Assembly (NCBI RefSeq): GCF_004795835.1
Contig: NZ_CP039249.1
Location: forward strand, 186,001-250,000
DNA from: Sphingomonas sp. PAMC26645
GTDB taxonomy: Bacteria > Pseudomonadota > Alphaproteobacteria > Sphingomonadales > Sphingomonadaceae
Direction of reading: 5' to 3'
Length of the DNA stretch: 64,000 bases
A program made the translations under genes and the position numbers. The notes beneath the pieces were generated by a model. It saw nothing but the letters and a program-made list of their open reading frames with translations, did not search any database and was not told where the DNA came from. Each line of letters opens with the position of its first letter. Positions within the stretch are counted from its first letter, which is position 1. Of the stretch, positions 21,120 through 30,557 are shown one piece after another.

Positions 21120-22946
21120 TTGTCCGTCAAACTGCTGCTTGCCGCTTTCCTGTCCACGACCGTCTGCAGCGCCGCGGCGAGTGCGCAGGCGCTGCCGCCT
21201 CCCGTCGCGCAGCCCGGTGAGAGTGCGGACGATGCGCGGCTCAAGCGGGTGTTCTACGACAGCGACGAGGCGAGCCTGAAACGCAATCCGATCGAGGGGA
21301 TCTTCCGCGGCGATTTGCGCTATGCGGACCGGCTCGGCGATTATCTGACCGATGCGTATCTGGCCGCCGAACGCGCGGCGATCGAGCATGATCTGGCCGC
21401 GCTCAAGACGATCGACCGGACGAAGCTGACCGCGACCGACCAGATCGCGTACGACGTGTTCAAGACGCGCAACGAGACCGACCTTGCCGGCTACGCCCCC
21501 GCAATCGTCAGGGTCGAGCGCGACCTGCCGATCGACCATTTCAACGGGTTCCAGACCTTCTATCCCGACCTCGCATCGGGCAAGGGCGCAGCGCCGTTCA
21601 AGACGCTCGTCGACTATGAGAACAACCTGAAGCGCAACGCGCAATATGCCGCGGTGCTGGACCGCGCGATCGGGCTGTTCCGCCAGGGCATGAAGGACAG
21701 GATCGTCCAGCCTAAGCTGGTCGTGACCAACATGATCCAGGAGTTCGACAACCTCATCGCCGAAGGTGTCGAGGGATCGACCTTCTACGGCCCGGTGAAG
21801 ACCTTCCCCGCGTCGATCTCGGCGGCCGACCAGACGCGACTGAAGGCGGCCTATGCGGCGCAGATCCGCAATGTCATCACGCCTGCGCACCAGCGGATGC
21901 GGGACTTTCTCGCCAAGACGTATCTGCCGGTTGCGCGCGACACGGTAGGCCTGTCCGCGCTGCCCGAGGGCGATGCCTATTATGCGTATCTGATCCGCAA
22001 GAACACCACGCTGCCGATGACCGCCGAGCAGGTCCACCAGCTCGGCCTGTCCGAGGTCGCGCGGATTCTGAAGGGGATGGAGGCGCAGAAGCAGGCGGTC
22101 GGGTTCAAGGGCGATCTACCGGCTTTCTTCACCTTCCTGCGCACCGACAAGCAGTTCCAGCCGAGTTCGGTCGACCAGTTGCGCGACGGCTATCGTGCGA
22201 TCGAGAAGCGCATCGACCAGCGCATTCCCGAGCAATTCTCGCTGACGCCGAAGACCGCGCTCGAGATCCGCCCGGTCCCAGCCTTCAAGGAAAAGACCGA
22301 GGCCGGTGGCTCGTATCAGGGCGGAACGCCTGACGGCCTGCGGCCCGGGGTATTCTATTACAATACCTACGACCTGCCTTCGCGCTACATGTGGGAGATG
22401 GAGACGCTGTTCCTGCACGAGGGCGTGCCGGGGCATCATTTCCAGATCAGTCTCGCGCAGGAGAACACCGCGCTGCCAGCCTTCATGCGGTTCGGTGGCA
22501 ACACCGCGTATGTCGAGGGCTGGGCGCTGTATGCCGAAAGCCTGTGGAAGGAACTCGGCATGGAGACCGATCCTTATCAGCGGATGGGCGGGCTGAACGA
22601 CGAGATGCTGCGCGCAATGCGGCTGGTGGTCGACAGCGGCATCCATGCCAAGGGTTGGACGCGCGATCAGGCGATCGACTACATGCTCGCCAATTCGCCG
22701 ATGGCGCGGACCGATGCGACTGCCGAGGTAGAGCGCTACATCGCCATTCCGGGGCAGGCACTGGCGTACAAGATCGGTCAGCTGACGATCGCGCGGACCA
22801 AAGCGAAGGCGCAGGCGGCACTCGGCGCGAAGTTCGATCCGCGTGATTTCCATGCGCAGGTGCTCGATACCGGATCGCTGCCGATGCCGGTGCTCGAACG
22901 CAAGATCGACGCCTGGATCGCTGCCGGCGGCGGGGCAGCGAAATAA
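21120..22946 (+). CDS. DUF885-family exported protein, zinc-peptidase-like
   Basis: This 608-residue protein starts with a signal peptide (SVKLLLAAFLSTTVCSAAASA). Its C-terminal half carries HEGVPGHHFQ, an HExxxxHH-like zinc motif, with an upstream FYYNTYDLPSRY and a later EGWALYAE glutamate. It should be a periplasmic metallopeptidase of the DUF885 family; substrates are not established. A TTG at 21120, seven bases after AAAGGA, is the likely start. Confidence 0.85.
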   Translation: MSVKLLLAAFLSTTVCSAAASAQALPPPVAQPGESADDARLKRVFYDSDEASLKRNPIEGIFRGDLRYADRLGDYLTDAYLAAERAAIEHDLAALKTIDRTKLTATDQIAYDVFKTRNETDLAGYAPAIVRVERDLPIDHFNGFQTFYPDLASGKGAAPFKTLVDYENNLKRNAQYAAVLDRAIGLFRQGMKDRIVQPKLVVTNMIQEFDNLIAEGVEGSTFYGPVKTFPASISAADQTRLKAAYAAQIRNVITPAHQRMRDFLAKTYLPVARDTVGLSALPEGDAYYAYLIRKNTTLPMTAEQVHQLGLSEVARILKGMEAQKQAVGFKGDLPAFFTFLRTDKQFQPSSVDQLRDGYRAIEKRIDQRIPEQFSLTPKTALEIRPVPAFKEKTEAGGSYQGGTPDGLRPGVFYYNTYDLPSRYMWEMETLFLHEGVPGHHFQISLAQENTALPAFMRFGGNTAYVEGWALYAESLWKELGMETDPYQRMGGLNDEMLRAMRLVVDSGIHAKGWTRDQAIDYMLANSPMARTDATAEVERYIAIPGQALAYKIGQLTIARTKAKAQAALGAKFDPRDFHAQVLDTGSLPMPVLERKIDAWIAAGGGAAK

Positions 22947-23074
22947 TCGTACGGGCGCTACCCTGCTAGAATGGTTCGGTTGGCGCCTGGTGGACAGGGT
23001 TTATCCCTGCCTCGCCAAGCGCCAGTCATGAACCGCGGTGGGGACGACGCGTGAGCAGCTTGCCCGCCTAGCGC

Positions 23075-24751
23075 CTAGGCCTTCCGAAGCGATTTGACCG
23101 CATGATCGGCGGCGCGTGCGGTCAGGGCCATGAAGGTCAGCGACGGGTTCACGCACGAGATCGACGCCATCTGCGCGCCGTCGGTGACGTAGAGGTTCGA
23201 GGCGGCGTGCGCCTGGCTCCATTCGTTGAGCACCGAGGTGCGTGGGTCGCGGCCCATGCGAGCGCCGCCCATTTCGTGGATCGCGTCGCCGGGGACGTGC
23301 TCGCTCTCCGAACTCTTGACGTTGGTGAGCCCTGCACCTTTCAGCATCGCCTCGCCCTGCGCCCGCGCATCGGTCATCATCTTCAGTTCGTTGTCGCGGA
23401 AGCGGACGTCGAAGCGGACCAGCGGCACGCCGAACCGGTCGACCTTGCTGGCGTGCAGCGAAACCTTGTTGTCGGCATAGGGCAGGCACTCGCCGAACGC
23501 GCCCATGCTGAAGCGCCAAGGCGCGTATTTGCGCATGCCCTGCTTCATCGATGCACCGAACCCGACCGGCGCGGCGGGGTTGCGATACGCGCTGCCCTGA
23601 TAGCCATAGCCGCGCTTGAAGCCGACGCCCTCGTCGCCGCCGATATTGCGGAAACGCGGCACGTAGACGCCGCCTGGACGGCGACCGAATTCGATGAACT
23701 CCTCCATGCCGGGGATGTCGCCTTCGATCCCGACGCGGAAGATGTGGTCCATCACATAGCGGCCCAGCGTTCCGCTCTCGTCGAAATAGCTGCGGTCGCT
23801 GCCCGGCGCGCGCGAGTTCAGTAGGATCTGCGTCGACGCGATCGCCGAGGCGCATAGGAAGACGAGATCGGCGTTGACCGTTTCCGCCTTGCCGGTCTTG
23901 GCGTCAATGTAGCTGACGCCGGTGACCTTTTTGCGTGTCGCGTCGTACACGAGGTTCGTGACGACGGAGTCCGACTTGAGCGTCAGGCGGCCGGTCGCGC
24001 GCGCGGCTGGCAAGGTCACCGCCTGGGTTGAGAAATAGGCACCGAACGAGCAGCCATTGCCGCACTGGTTGCGGAACTGGCATTTCGTGCGGTTCTGGTC
24101 GGGCTTGTCCTCTGTCATGTTCGACAGCCGCGTGTTGATCAATTTGCGGCCGGGGAACTTGGATTCGAGACCTTGCTTCAGCCACTTCTCGGCGACGTTC
24201 ATCGGCATCGGCGGTTGGAACTCGCTGTCGGGCAAATAGGCGAGGTTCTCGCGCGAGCCGGACACGCCGATGTATTTCTCGACATAGCTGTACCACGGCG
24301 CGACGTCGTCATAGCGGATCGGCCAGTCGCCATCGAGGCCGTCGCGCTTGTTCGCCTCGAAATCCTCCGGGCTCCAGCGGAAGCACCAGCGGCCCCAGAT
24401 CAGCGACTTGCCGCCGACCGCGCCCGGCCGGATCCAGTAGAATTTGCTGCCCTCGTCATAGGCGTACGGGTTCAGCCGGTCGTCGTTGTGGAACTCGCGG
24501 TTGCTGGGCTGGACATAGCCGTGCTTGGCGATGAAATAGTCGCTGTCCACCAATGGCTTGGGCATAATGTTACGCGCGGGGACCTCGTAGGCGGGCTTGC
24601 CGTCATAGGTGTAGCCCTCGCCGTGCTCGACCATCTTGCCGCGGTCGAGCATCAGGACGCGGAGGCCCTTCTCGGTCAATTCCTTCGCAGCGAAACCGCC
24701 GCTGACGCCCGAACCGATTACGATCGCGTCGAACCTGTTGGTCTCGGCCAT
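23075..24751 (-). CDS. GMC-family flavoprotein oxidoreductase, glycoside 3-dehydrogenase-like
   Basis: This 558-residue protein has the N-terminal FAD dinucleotide fold (IGSGVSGGFAAKEL), a CG..CSFGAYF cluster in the middle and the C-terminal GMC active site (HEMGGARMG; then ISCVNPSLTFMALTARAADH with the catalytic Asn). It has no signal peptide of its own and probably leaves the cell with the Tat-exported small subunit encoded by the fourth-to-last... neighbour at 25.6-26.2 kb. Together with cytochrome c (28.0 kb) this resembles three-part membrane sugar dehydrogenases that oxidise the 3-hydroxyl of glycosides. It is the last gene of the operon, 53 bases after the preceding one. Confidence 0.82.
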   Translation of the reverse strand: MAETNRFDAIVIGSGVSGGFAAKELTEKGLRVLMLDRGKMVEHGEGYTYDGKPAYEVPARNIMPKPLVDSDYFIAKHGYVQPSNREFHNDDRLNPYAYDEGSKFYWIRPGAVGGKSLIWGRWCFRWSPEDFEANKRDGLDGDWPIRYDDVAPWYSYVEKYIGVSGSRENLAYLPDSEFQPPMPMNVAEKWLKQGLESKFPGRKLINTRLSNMTEDKPDQNRTKCQFRNQCGNGCSFGAYFSTQAVTLPAARATGRLTLKSDSVVTNLVYDATRKKVTGVSYIDAKTGKAETVNADLVFLCASAIASTQILLNSRAPGSDRSYFDESGTLGRYVMDHIFRVGIEGDIPGMEEFIEFGRRPGGVYVPRFRNIGGDEGVGFKRGYGYQGSAYRNPAAPVGFGASMKQGMRKYAPWRFSMGAFGECLPYADNKVSLHASKVDRFGVPLVRFDVRFRDNELKMMTDARAQGEAMLKGAGLTNVKSSESEHVPGDAIHEMGGARMGRDPRTSVLNEWSQAHAASNLYVTDGAQMASISCVNPSLTFMALTARAADHAVKSLRKA

Positions 24752-24804
24752 GATCTTCCTCTCCTAATATCCTGTAAGAAACGCGCCCGTTCAGAAGCGG
24801 CCGA

Positions 24805-25638
24805 TCAGAACCGAAGCGCGCGCAACGTCCGGAAACTCGTGGTGATGTCGGGCAGGTACGGCGCGGGGGCCTGGTCGTTCTCGACGTAGAAATGCCGAAC
24901 GCCGGCGCTGCCCTTCAGCTGGAACAGCGCGGCGAAATCGACCGTCCCCGCACCGACCGCCGCCATGCTGCGATCGGGCCGCATATCCTTGACGTGATAG
25001 GCGTAGATCCGCTGCGAGAGACGCTCGATCAGCGTCGTCAGGTTCTCGCCGGCATGCAGCGCCCAGTAGAGATCGAGCTCGAGCTTCACGAGCGCGGGAT
25101 CGGTCTCTTTCAGCAGCCGCTCGTACAGGCTGACGCCGCCCGGTTTGGTGGTGAACTCGAAATCGTGGTTGTGATAGGCGAAGCCCAGCCCGGCCTTTTT
25201 CAGGTCGGTCGCGAACCGGTTGAAGTTCGGCAGCGCCGCGGTCCAGCCCGCCTCGTTGCGATGCTCGTCGGTCATGTACGGGAGCACGACCGTGGTCGCG
25301 CCGAGCGTCTTGGCCATCGTAACCGACTGGTCGAACCGCTGGAGTAGCGCGTCGTAACCGATATGCACCGACGGCGCGGTCAGGCCGAGCTTGTCCATCG
25401 TCCGGCGCAGCTGCGCGTGGTCCATGCCCTCGTAGCCGCCACCGCCAAATTCGACCTCGCGGTAGCCGATCTTCGCGACCTGCCCGAGCGTACCGAACGG
25501 GTCCTTCGAGAAGATGTCGCGGATGGTGTAGAGTTGCAGGCCGATCGCCTTCAACTGTGCCGCGGAGGCAGTCGGGACGAACGCGAGGGCGGCGACCGCG
25601 CCGGAGCCGGCAAGCAGGTTTCTACGGCTGAGGATCAT
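24805..25638 (-). CDS. Tat-exported TIM-barrel sugar isomerase/epimerase
   Basis: This 277-residue protein starts with a twin-arginine leader (MILSRRNLLAGSGAVAALA). The rest fits AP-endonuclease-2-type TIM barrels (IxLYTIRDIF, HNHDFEF, ELDLYWALHAG, HVKDM), with metal ligands in HNHDFEF and the later HVKD. These enzymes isomerise or epimerise keto sugars. Its ATG overlaps the stop of the GMC small-subunit gene. In this operon it likely acts on 3-keto sugars in the periplasm. Confidence 0.85.
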   Translation of the reverse strand: MILSRRNLLAGSGAVAALAFVPTASAAQLKAIGLQLYTIRDIFSKDPFGTLGQVAKIGYREVEFGGGGYEGMDHAQLRRTMDKLGLTAPSVHIGYDALLQRFDQSVTMAKTLGATTVVLPYMTDEHRNEAGWTAALPNFNRFATDLKKAGLGFAYHNHDFEFTTKPGGVSLYERLLKETDPALVKLELDLYWALHAGENLTTLIERLSQRIYAYHVKDMRPDRSMAAVGAGTVDFAALFQLKGSAGVRHFYVENDQAPAPYLPDITTSFRTLRALRF

Positions 25639-26216
25639 GCGGAATACACCTTGTTGACCTGAGAATAGGGGAATGCGCCGTTATACTCGCCCGGCACGGG
25701 CAAATATTCGCGCTCCTGCGTCATGCCGATTTCCGACGTGTAATAGCCGGTGACGACGAGTTGGCGGAACGCCTCGAAGAAGACCCCGCCGGACGGGATC
25801 TGGTCGTTCATCGCCAGCGTGAGGAGCGCGTCGTGCTGTGCCGCGGTCGCCTTTGCGCCGGGGACCTTGTAGTCCGCCAAGCTTCGCGCCTCGATTGCGT
25901 CGAGGCCGGCGAGGATCGGCACCCGATCAGCGGGCGCAGCCCAATCGGCGAGCAACTTTTCGATAAACGCGGGGACGCCGGCCGCAATCGCGCCTGGCGT
26001 ATCGGTGGTCGGCAGCACGCGTTCGCTGAGCGCGGTCATCAGCGCGCGCTGAGGGGCCGTGAAGACCGCGACACTTGGCGGGCCTTCGCTGATGACGGGG
26101 ATCCCCGCCGCGGCGCCCGGTGTTGCAGCGATCCCGGCGGCGCGTGCGATCGGCGCATACAAAGCCGTGCCGAACATGGCGACGACACCGGCGAGTGCTG
26201 TTCTGCGGTCGATCAT
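25635..26216 (-). CDS. Gluconate 2-dehydrogenase subunit 3-type small subunit
   Basis: This 193-residue protein carries a Tat leader (MIDRRTALAGVVAMFGTALYA) and a helical body with the family's early RVLPTTDTPGA segment. Small subunits of this family pair with GMC flavoproteins and carry them through the Tat channel. The stop and start overlap with both neighbours. It makes the GMC/subunit-3 pair of this operon. Confidence 0.85.
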   Translation of the reverse strand: MIDRRTALAGVVAMFGTALYAPIARAAGIAATPGAAAGIPVISEGPPSVAVFTAPQRALMTALSERVLPTTDTPGAIAAGVPAFIEKLLADWAAPADRVPILAGLDAIEARSLADYKVPGAKATAAQHDALLTLAMNDQIPSGGVFFEAFRQLVVTGYYTSEIGMTQEREYLPVPGEYNGAFPYSQVNKVYSA

Positions 26217-27046
26217 TTACCGTCCTTCTTCAGGTCCTGCGCAATCGCCGCTTGGGTCAACGGACGGACCCAGATGTTGCGAAACGACACCGGTGAATCG
26301 TGATCCTGGAGCTGGATCGGTGCGGCATCGGCGTGCGCGGTGTAACTGGCCACCTTGCGCCAGATGGTGGTGCCGAGCATCGCCTGGTGGTTCTGGACGA
26401 GCACGCCGTTAAGCAACGCGGTGACGTAGGCCGGGCGGAGCAGGCTGCCGTCGGCAGCGAAGCGGGGGCGCTCGAACACGATGTCGTAGGTTTGCCACTC
26501 GCCGGGCCGGCGCGCGGCGTTCACTAGCGGCGGCTTCCAGCCGTAGACCGCGCCAACGGTGCCATCGGCGTAGGTCGGGTTCTGCGAGCCATCGAGGATC
26601 TGCAGTTCGTAGCGCTGCATGAACCAGATGCCGCTGTTGCCGCGATCCTGTGATGTCTTGGTCGGCGGGTTGGGCGAGCGGAATTCAAGGTGCATCTGCA
26701 CGTCGCCGAAGCTCTGTTTCGAGACGAGGTTGTTCTCGCCGCCGCTTTTCGCGCGCGAGGGGATCGTGAGGACACCGTTCGCGATCGGCCAAGCGATGCG
26801 ATCGGGTTTCCATGCGTCGAGCGAGCGTCCGTCGAACAGCACGACCGCGTCGGCGGGCGGACCGCCGGGGGTCGCGGCCGGGGCGACGATGACCGGCGCG
26901 GGGCGGTCGGCATCATGGACGTGCCACTGGCCGCCCGGCAGCATCGGCGTGTCCTTGAAGCCGGGCTTATCCTGCGCCGCAACTGGCCCCGCCAGCGCCA
27001 CGATGACGCTCGCCATCACCACCGTCTTCATCCCCATCCCCTTCAT
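26213..27046 (-). CDS. DUF1080 exported hydrolase, 3-keto-glycoside hydrolase-like
   Basis: This 277-residue protein has a signal peptide near MKTVVMASVIVALAGPVAA. It then shows the DUF1080 concanavalin-like fold: VVLFDGRSLDAWK, FGDVQMHLEFRSP, GNSGIWFMQRYELQILDG and a late DHDSPVSFRNIWVRPL. DUF1080 proteins include enzymes that cleave 3-keto-disaccharides and 3-keto-glycosides. The first of three nearby ATGs (27046) overlaps the upstream stop and is used. The DUF1080 gene next to GMC genes is the main clue to the pathway. Confidence 0.87.
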   Translation of the reverse strand: MKGMGMKTVVMASVIVALAGPVAAQDKPGFKDTPMLPGGQWHVHDADRPAPVIVAPAATPGGPPADAVVLFDGRSLDAWKPDRIAWPIANGVLTIPSRAKSGGENNLVSKQSFGDVQMHLEFRSPNPPTKTSQDRGNSGIWFMQRYELQILDGSQNPTYADGTVGAVYGWKPPLVNAARRPGEWQTYDIVFERPRFAADGSLLRPAYVTALLNGVLVQNHQAMLGTTIWRKVASYTAHADAAPIQLQDHDSPVSFRNIWVRPLTQAAIAQDLKKDGK

Positions 27047-27960
27047 GCTGCGTCGATCTCGCGGTAGGCGGCGATCAGGCGATCCTCGCCTGCGCGGCCT
27101 GCGATCGAATTGCCGTGTTCCATGCCGATCACGCCGGTGTAGCGCTTCGCCTTCAGCCACTTCACGACCGAGGCGAAGTTGATCTCGCCGGTCGACGGCT
27201 CGTTGCGACCCGGATTGTCGCCGAACTGGATATAGCCGATCTCGCTCCAGCAGGTGGCCAGCGTCGGGATCAGGTTCCCCGACTGGATCTGCTCGTGATA
27301 CAGGTCGGCGAGGATCTTCACCGCCGGGCTGTTGGCCCCGCGCGCGACCGCATAGCCCTGCGAGATCGTCTGCATGTAGACGCCGGGATGGTTGGTCCGC
27401 GTGTTGAGCGGCTCCATCACCATCGCCGTGCCCGACGGCGCGACGATATCGCCCGCGCGGCGCATGACGTCGATCACGCGCGCCGTCTGGATATCGACCG
27501 GAACCTTCGGGTCCATGAAGCCGGTCACGACGGTCATCCGCTTTGCATTCAGCCGCTTGGCGACGTCGAGCGAGGCGCGGATATCGGCGAGGAAAGCCTC
27601 GCGCTCGGCGCCGTCGTTAGCGCCGAGGAGCGGCCGCGACTTCGCCCATTTCGGCATACTGGCGACGAACACGCCCATCGTCATGCCGCGCTGCGCCAGC
27701 GCCTTGGCCATCTGCTCCTGCTCGGCGACCGACCGCGTTGCCGCCTCATTGTCCTCCCAGGCGGTGAACCCCTGGTCGGCGGCATAGGCGATCTGCTCGA
27801 TCCGTCCGCCGCGACTGGCGAAGCTGCCCTCGTGCGGCGCGTAACCGAGCGAGAACCGTGCGGCATTGCTGCCGCGGCGCTGGGCGGCGATCCCGGCGGG
27901 GACCAGCGATGCCGCGGCACCGGCGGCGAGCAGGGTACGGCGCGAGAGCGTCATGCGCAC
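27043..27960 (-). CDS. Exported TIM-barrel isomerase, hydroxypyruvate-isomerase-like
   Basis: This 305-residue protein has a Tat-like leader (MRMTLSRRTLLAAGAAASL) and a TIM barrel of the Hyi/IolE group: VMEPLNT (Glu metal ligand), ADLYHEQIQSGNL and a late IGMEHGNS with the second Glu. It would isomerise a keto sugar released in the periplasm. Its stop overlaps the DUF1080 start; seven bases separate it from the cytochrome gene. Confidence 0.84.
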   Translation of the reverse strand: MRMTLSRRTLLAAGAAASLVPAGIAAQRRGSNAARFSLGYAPHEGSFASRGGRIEQIAYAADQGFTAWEDNEAATRSVAEQEQMAKALAQRGMTMGVFVASMPKWAKSRPLLGANDGAEREAFLADIRASLDVAKRLNAKRMTVVTGFMDPKVPVDIQTARVIDVMRRAGDIVAPSGTAMVMEPLNTRTNHPGVYMQTISQGYAVARGANSPAVKILADLYHEQIQSGNLIPTLATCWSEIGYIQFGDNPGRNEPSTGEINFASVVKWLKAKRYTGVIGMEHGNSIAGRAGEDRLIAAYREIDAA

Positions 27961-27967
27961 GGCGCGA

Positions 27968-28354
27968 TCACTTCGCGCCCTCCGCCTTCAGGTACGCGAT
28001 GATCGCAGCACGCTTGGCGGCATCGGGGGTCGCGATCGGCATGCGCGTGCCCGGCACCTTCTTCTGGGGTGCGGTCAGATATTCGTTGAGCGTCTGCTCG
28101 TCCCAGCGCAGCTTCGACGCCTTCAGCGCAGCCGAATAGTTGAAGCCGGGTGTCGCGGCGGCGGCACGGCCGACCACGCCGTACAGGTTCGGGCCGATGC
28201 CGTTGCGGCCGCCCTTCACGACGGTATGGCAGGCGCGGCAAGCTGCGAACGCCGGGGGTGAGGCTGCGGTCGATTGCGCGGTGGTCGGCACGGATATCGT
28301 GACCGCCGCAACCGCCGCGATGCTTCCCGCGACCAAGGCCATGAGCAACTTCAT
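27968..28354 (-). CDS. Class I c-type cytochrome
   Basis: This 128-residue protein has a signal peptide and one haem-binding CRACH (Cys39, Cys42, His43), with an axial Met probably in GTRMPI. It resembles small cytochrome c2-like proteins. Within the operon it is the natural electron acceptor for the GMC dehydrogenase, passing electrons towards the respiratory chain. Its ATG overlaps the stop of the Gfo/Idh/MocA gene. Confidence 0.9.
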   Translation of the reverse strand: MKLLMALVAGSIAAVAAVTISVPTTAQSTAASPPAFAACRACHTVVKGGRNGIGPNLYGVVGRAAAATPGFNYSAALKASKLRWDEQTLNEYLTAPQKKVPGTRMPIATPDAAKRAAIIAYLKAEGAK

Positions 28355-29496
28355 TCATTCTCTCCCGGATTTACTGAAGTCCATTTCTGGTCCGATGCGG
28401 CGTTGGCGATCACCGCTTCGATGAACCGCATCGTACGCAGGCCATCGGTCACGCCCGGAAACCAGCGTTTGTCGCTATCACTGCGGATCGCCGAGGCGAA
28501 TGCGCGGTAGAGGTTGGCGAAGGCTTCGATATAGCCCTCGGGATGCCCCGCTGGGGTCCGCACCAGCGTGGCGGTGGCGTCGAGCATGCCGGGCCCGCCG
28601 GTCCGTACGATCTCGGCCGGACGATCGAGCCAGCGCAATGTCAGCGTGTTCGGCTCCAACTGCGACCAGTCGAGCCCGCCGCGTTCGCCGTGGATGCGCA
28701 GCCGCAACCCGTTCTCCTCTCCCGCCGCGACCTGACTCGCCTTGAGCACGCCGCGCGCGCCGCCCTCGAAGCGGAGCAGTGCGTTGACGTCGTCGTCGAG
28801 CCGGCGGCCCTCGACATGCGTGGTGAGGTCCGCAGAGACCGATTGCACCGACAGGCCTGAGACATGCTCGGCAAGCTGGAACGCGTGCGTGCCGATGTCG
28901 CCGAGGCAGCCGCCGAGCCCCGCGCGGGCGGGATCGGTGCGCCACTCGGCCTGCTTGTTGCCGTCGGTGTCGATTGGTTGGCTGAGCCAGCCTTGTAGAT
29001 ATTCCACCTGCACCAACCGGATCGCGCCAAAATCGCCACGGGCCACGCGGGCGCGTGCCTCTTCGACCATTGGATAGCCGCTGTAAGTGAACGCCAGCGC
29101 GAATTGGCGGCCGCTCGCCTTGGCGGCGGCGGCGATCGCCTCGGCCTCGAAGACGCTCATCGCCATCGGCTTTTCGCAGAACACGTGGAAGCCGGCGTCG
29201 AGCGCGGCGATCGCCATAGGCGCGTGGAGGTGGTTCGGCGTGACGATCGCTAGGGCTTCGATGCGCTCATCCGCGGGCAATGTGCGTTCGTGCGCGATCA
29301 GTGCTTCAAGCGACCGGTAGACGCGCTGCTGATCGAGACCGAGCAGCTCGCCGGTGCGCGTATTGCGCCCGCCATCGGTGCTGAACGCACCCGCCACCAG
29401 GTCCCAATCGCCGTCGAGCGCCGCCGCCATCCGGTGGACCGCGCCGATAAAGGCCCCCTCCCCGCCGCCGGCCATGCCGAGACGGAGACGGCTCAT
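28351..29496 (-). CDS. Gfo/Idh/MocA-family NAD(P)-dependent oxidoreductase
   Basis: This 381-residue protein opens with a nucleotide fold ([18 protein letters not shown]) and has the family's FCEKPMAMS motif with its catalytic-site Lys, then a [10 protein letters not shown] segment. It is cytoplasmic by absence of a leader. Members oxidise or reduce sugar hydroxyls, often at C3. Here it could reduce a 3-keto sugar imported by the operon's transporter. Overlaps both neighbours by four bases. Confidence 0.9.
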   Translation of the reverse strand: MSRLRLGMAGGGEGAFIGAVHRMAAALDGDWDLVAGAFSTDGGRNTRTGELLGLDQQRVYRSLEALIAHERTLPADERIEALAIVTPNHLHAPMAIAALDAGFHVFCEKPMAMSVFEAEAIAAAAKASGRQFALAFTYSGYPMVEEARARVARGDFGAIRLVQVEYLQGWLSQPIDTDGNKQAEWRTDPARAGLGGCLGDIGTHAFQLAEHVSGLSVQSVSADLTTHVEGRRLDDDVNALLRFEGGARGVLKASQVAAGEENGLRLRIHGERGGLDWSQLEPNTLTLRWLDRPAEIVRTGGPGMLDATATLVRTPAGHPEGYIEAFANLYRAFASAIRSDSDKRWFPGVTDGLRTMRFIEAVIANAASDQKWTSVNPGENE

Positions 29497-30557
29497 GCCT
29501 GCTCCTCCGACAGTCCGAGCAGCTTGCGGATAGCGACGCGATCGATGCCGCTGGCGGCGAAGTCGTCGAACGGGTGTTCGGTCAGGCGAATGATGTGATC
29601 GCGGATGAACGGCGCACCTTCGCGGGCGCCGTCATCGGACCGCTTGAGCGCACACTCCCATTCGAGAACCGCCCAGCCGTCATAGCCGTATTGCGCCATC
29701 TTGCTGAAGATGCCGGAGAAATCGACCTGCCCGTCGCCGAGCGAGCGGAACCGGCCGGCGCGATCGACCCAGTTCTCGTAGCCGCCATAGACGCCGGTGC
29801 GACCGTTCGGGTTGAACTCGGCATCCTTGACGTGGAAGCACGAGATCCGGTCGTGATAGCGGTCGATGAAGTCGAGATAGTCGAGCTGCTGCAACACGAA
29901 ATGCGACGGATCGAACAGGAGGCGCGCGCGCGGATGGTTGTCGACGGCCGTCAGGAACCGCTCCCAGGTCGCGCCGTCATGGACGTCCTCGCCGGGATGC
30001 ACCTCGAACGCGCAATCGATGCCAGCTTCCTCGAAAACGTCGAGGATCGGCGTCCACCGGCGCGCGAGTTCGGCAAACGCCTCCTCGATCAGCCCGGCGG
30101 GGCGTTGCGGCCAGGGGTAGACGTACGGCCATGCCAGCGCGCCGGAGAAGGTCGCATGCGCGGACAGGCCGAGATTGGCGCTCGCCTTCGCCGCCAGTTT
30201 CACCTGCTCGACCGCCCAGAGCTGGCGCTCGGCAGGTTTGCCGTGGACCTCGGGGGGCGCGAAGCCGTCGAACAGCGTGTCATACGCCGGATGGACCGCA
30301 ACCAGCTGTCCTTGCAGATGCGTCGACAGCTCGGTGACTTCGATGCCGCGCTTGGCAAGGCTACCCCGAAGGTCGTCGCAATAGGTCTTGCTCTCGGCGG
30401 CGAGCTTCAGGTCGATCAGTTGCGCGTTGCAGGGGATCTGGACGCCGACATAGCCGAGCCCCGCCGCCCATTCCGCCAGACCGTCGAGCGTGTCGAACGG
30501 CGCTTCGTCGCCAAGGAACTGGGCGAGGAATATCCCGGGGCCCTTCATGCCGGTCAT
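29493..30557 (-). CDS. Cytoplasmic TIM-barrel sugar isomerase/epimerase
   Basis: This 354-residue protein has no leader. Its barrel has [28 protein letters not shown] (Glu ligand), [21 protein letters not shown] and VLEWECALK. This set matches the IolE/ThuB-like group of large sugar isomerases. The start at 30557 overlaps the transporter stop; the longer frame to 30641 runs inside the transporter. It is the third TIM-barrel gene of the operon. Confidence 0.87.
   Translation of the reverse strand: MTGMKGPGIFLAQFLGDEAPFDTLDGLAEWAAGLGYVGVQIPCNAQLIDLKLAAESKTYCDDLRGSLAKRGIEVTELSTHLQGQLVAVHPAYDTLFDGFAPPEVHGKPAERQLWAVEQVKLAAKASANLGLSAHATFSGALAWPYVYPWPQRPAGLIEEAFAELARRWTPILDVFEEAGIDCAFEVHPGEDVHDGATWERFLTAVDNHPRARLLFDPSHFVLQQLDYLDFIDRYHDRISCFHVKDAEFNPNGRTGVYGGYENWVDRAGRFRSLGDGQVDFSGIFSKMAQYGYDGWAVLEWECALKRSDDGAREGAPFIRDHIIRLTEHPFDDFAASGIDRVAIRKLLGLSEEQA

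Noticed and set aside
21096..22037. 313-residue minus-strand frame
   Set aside because: Antisense to the DUF885 gene, no motif.
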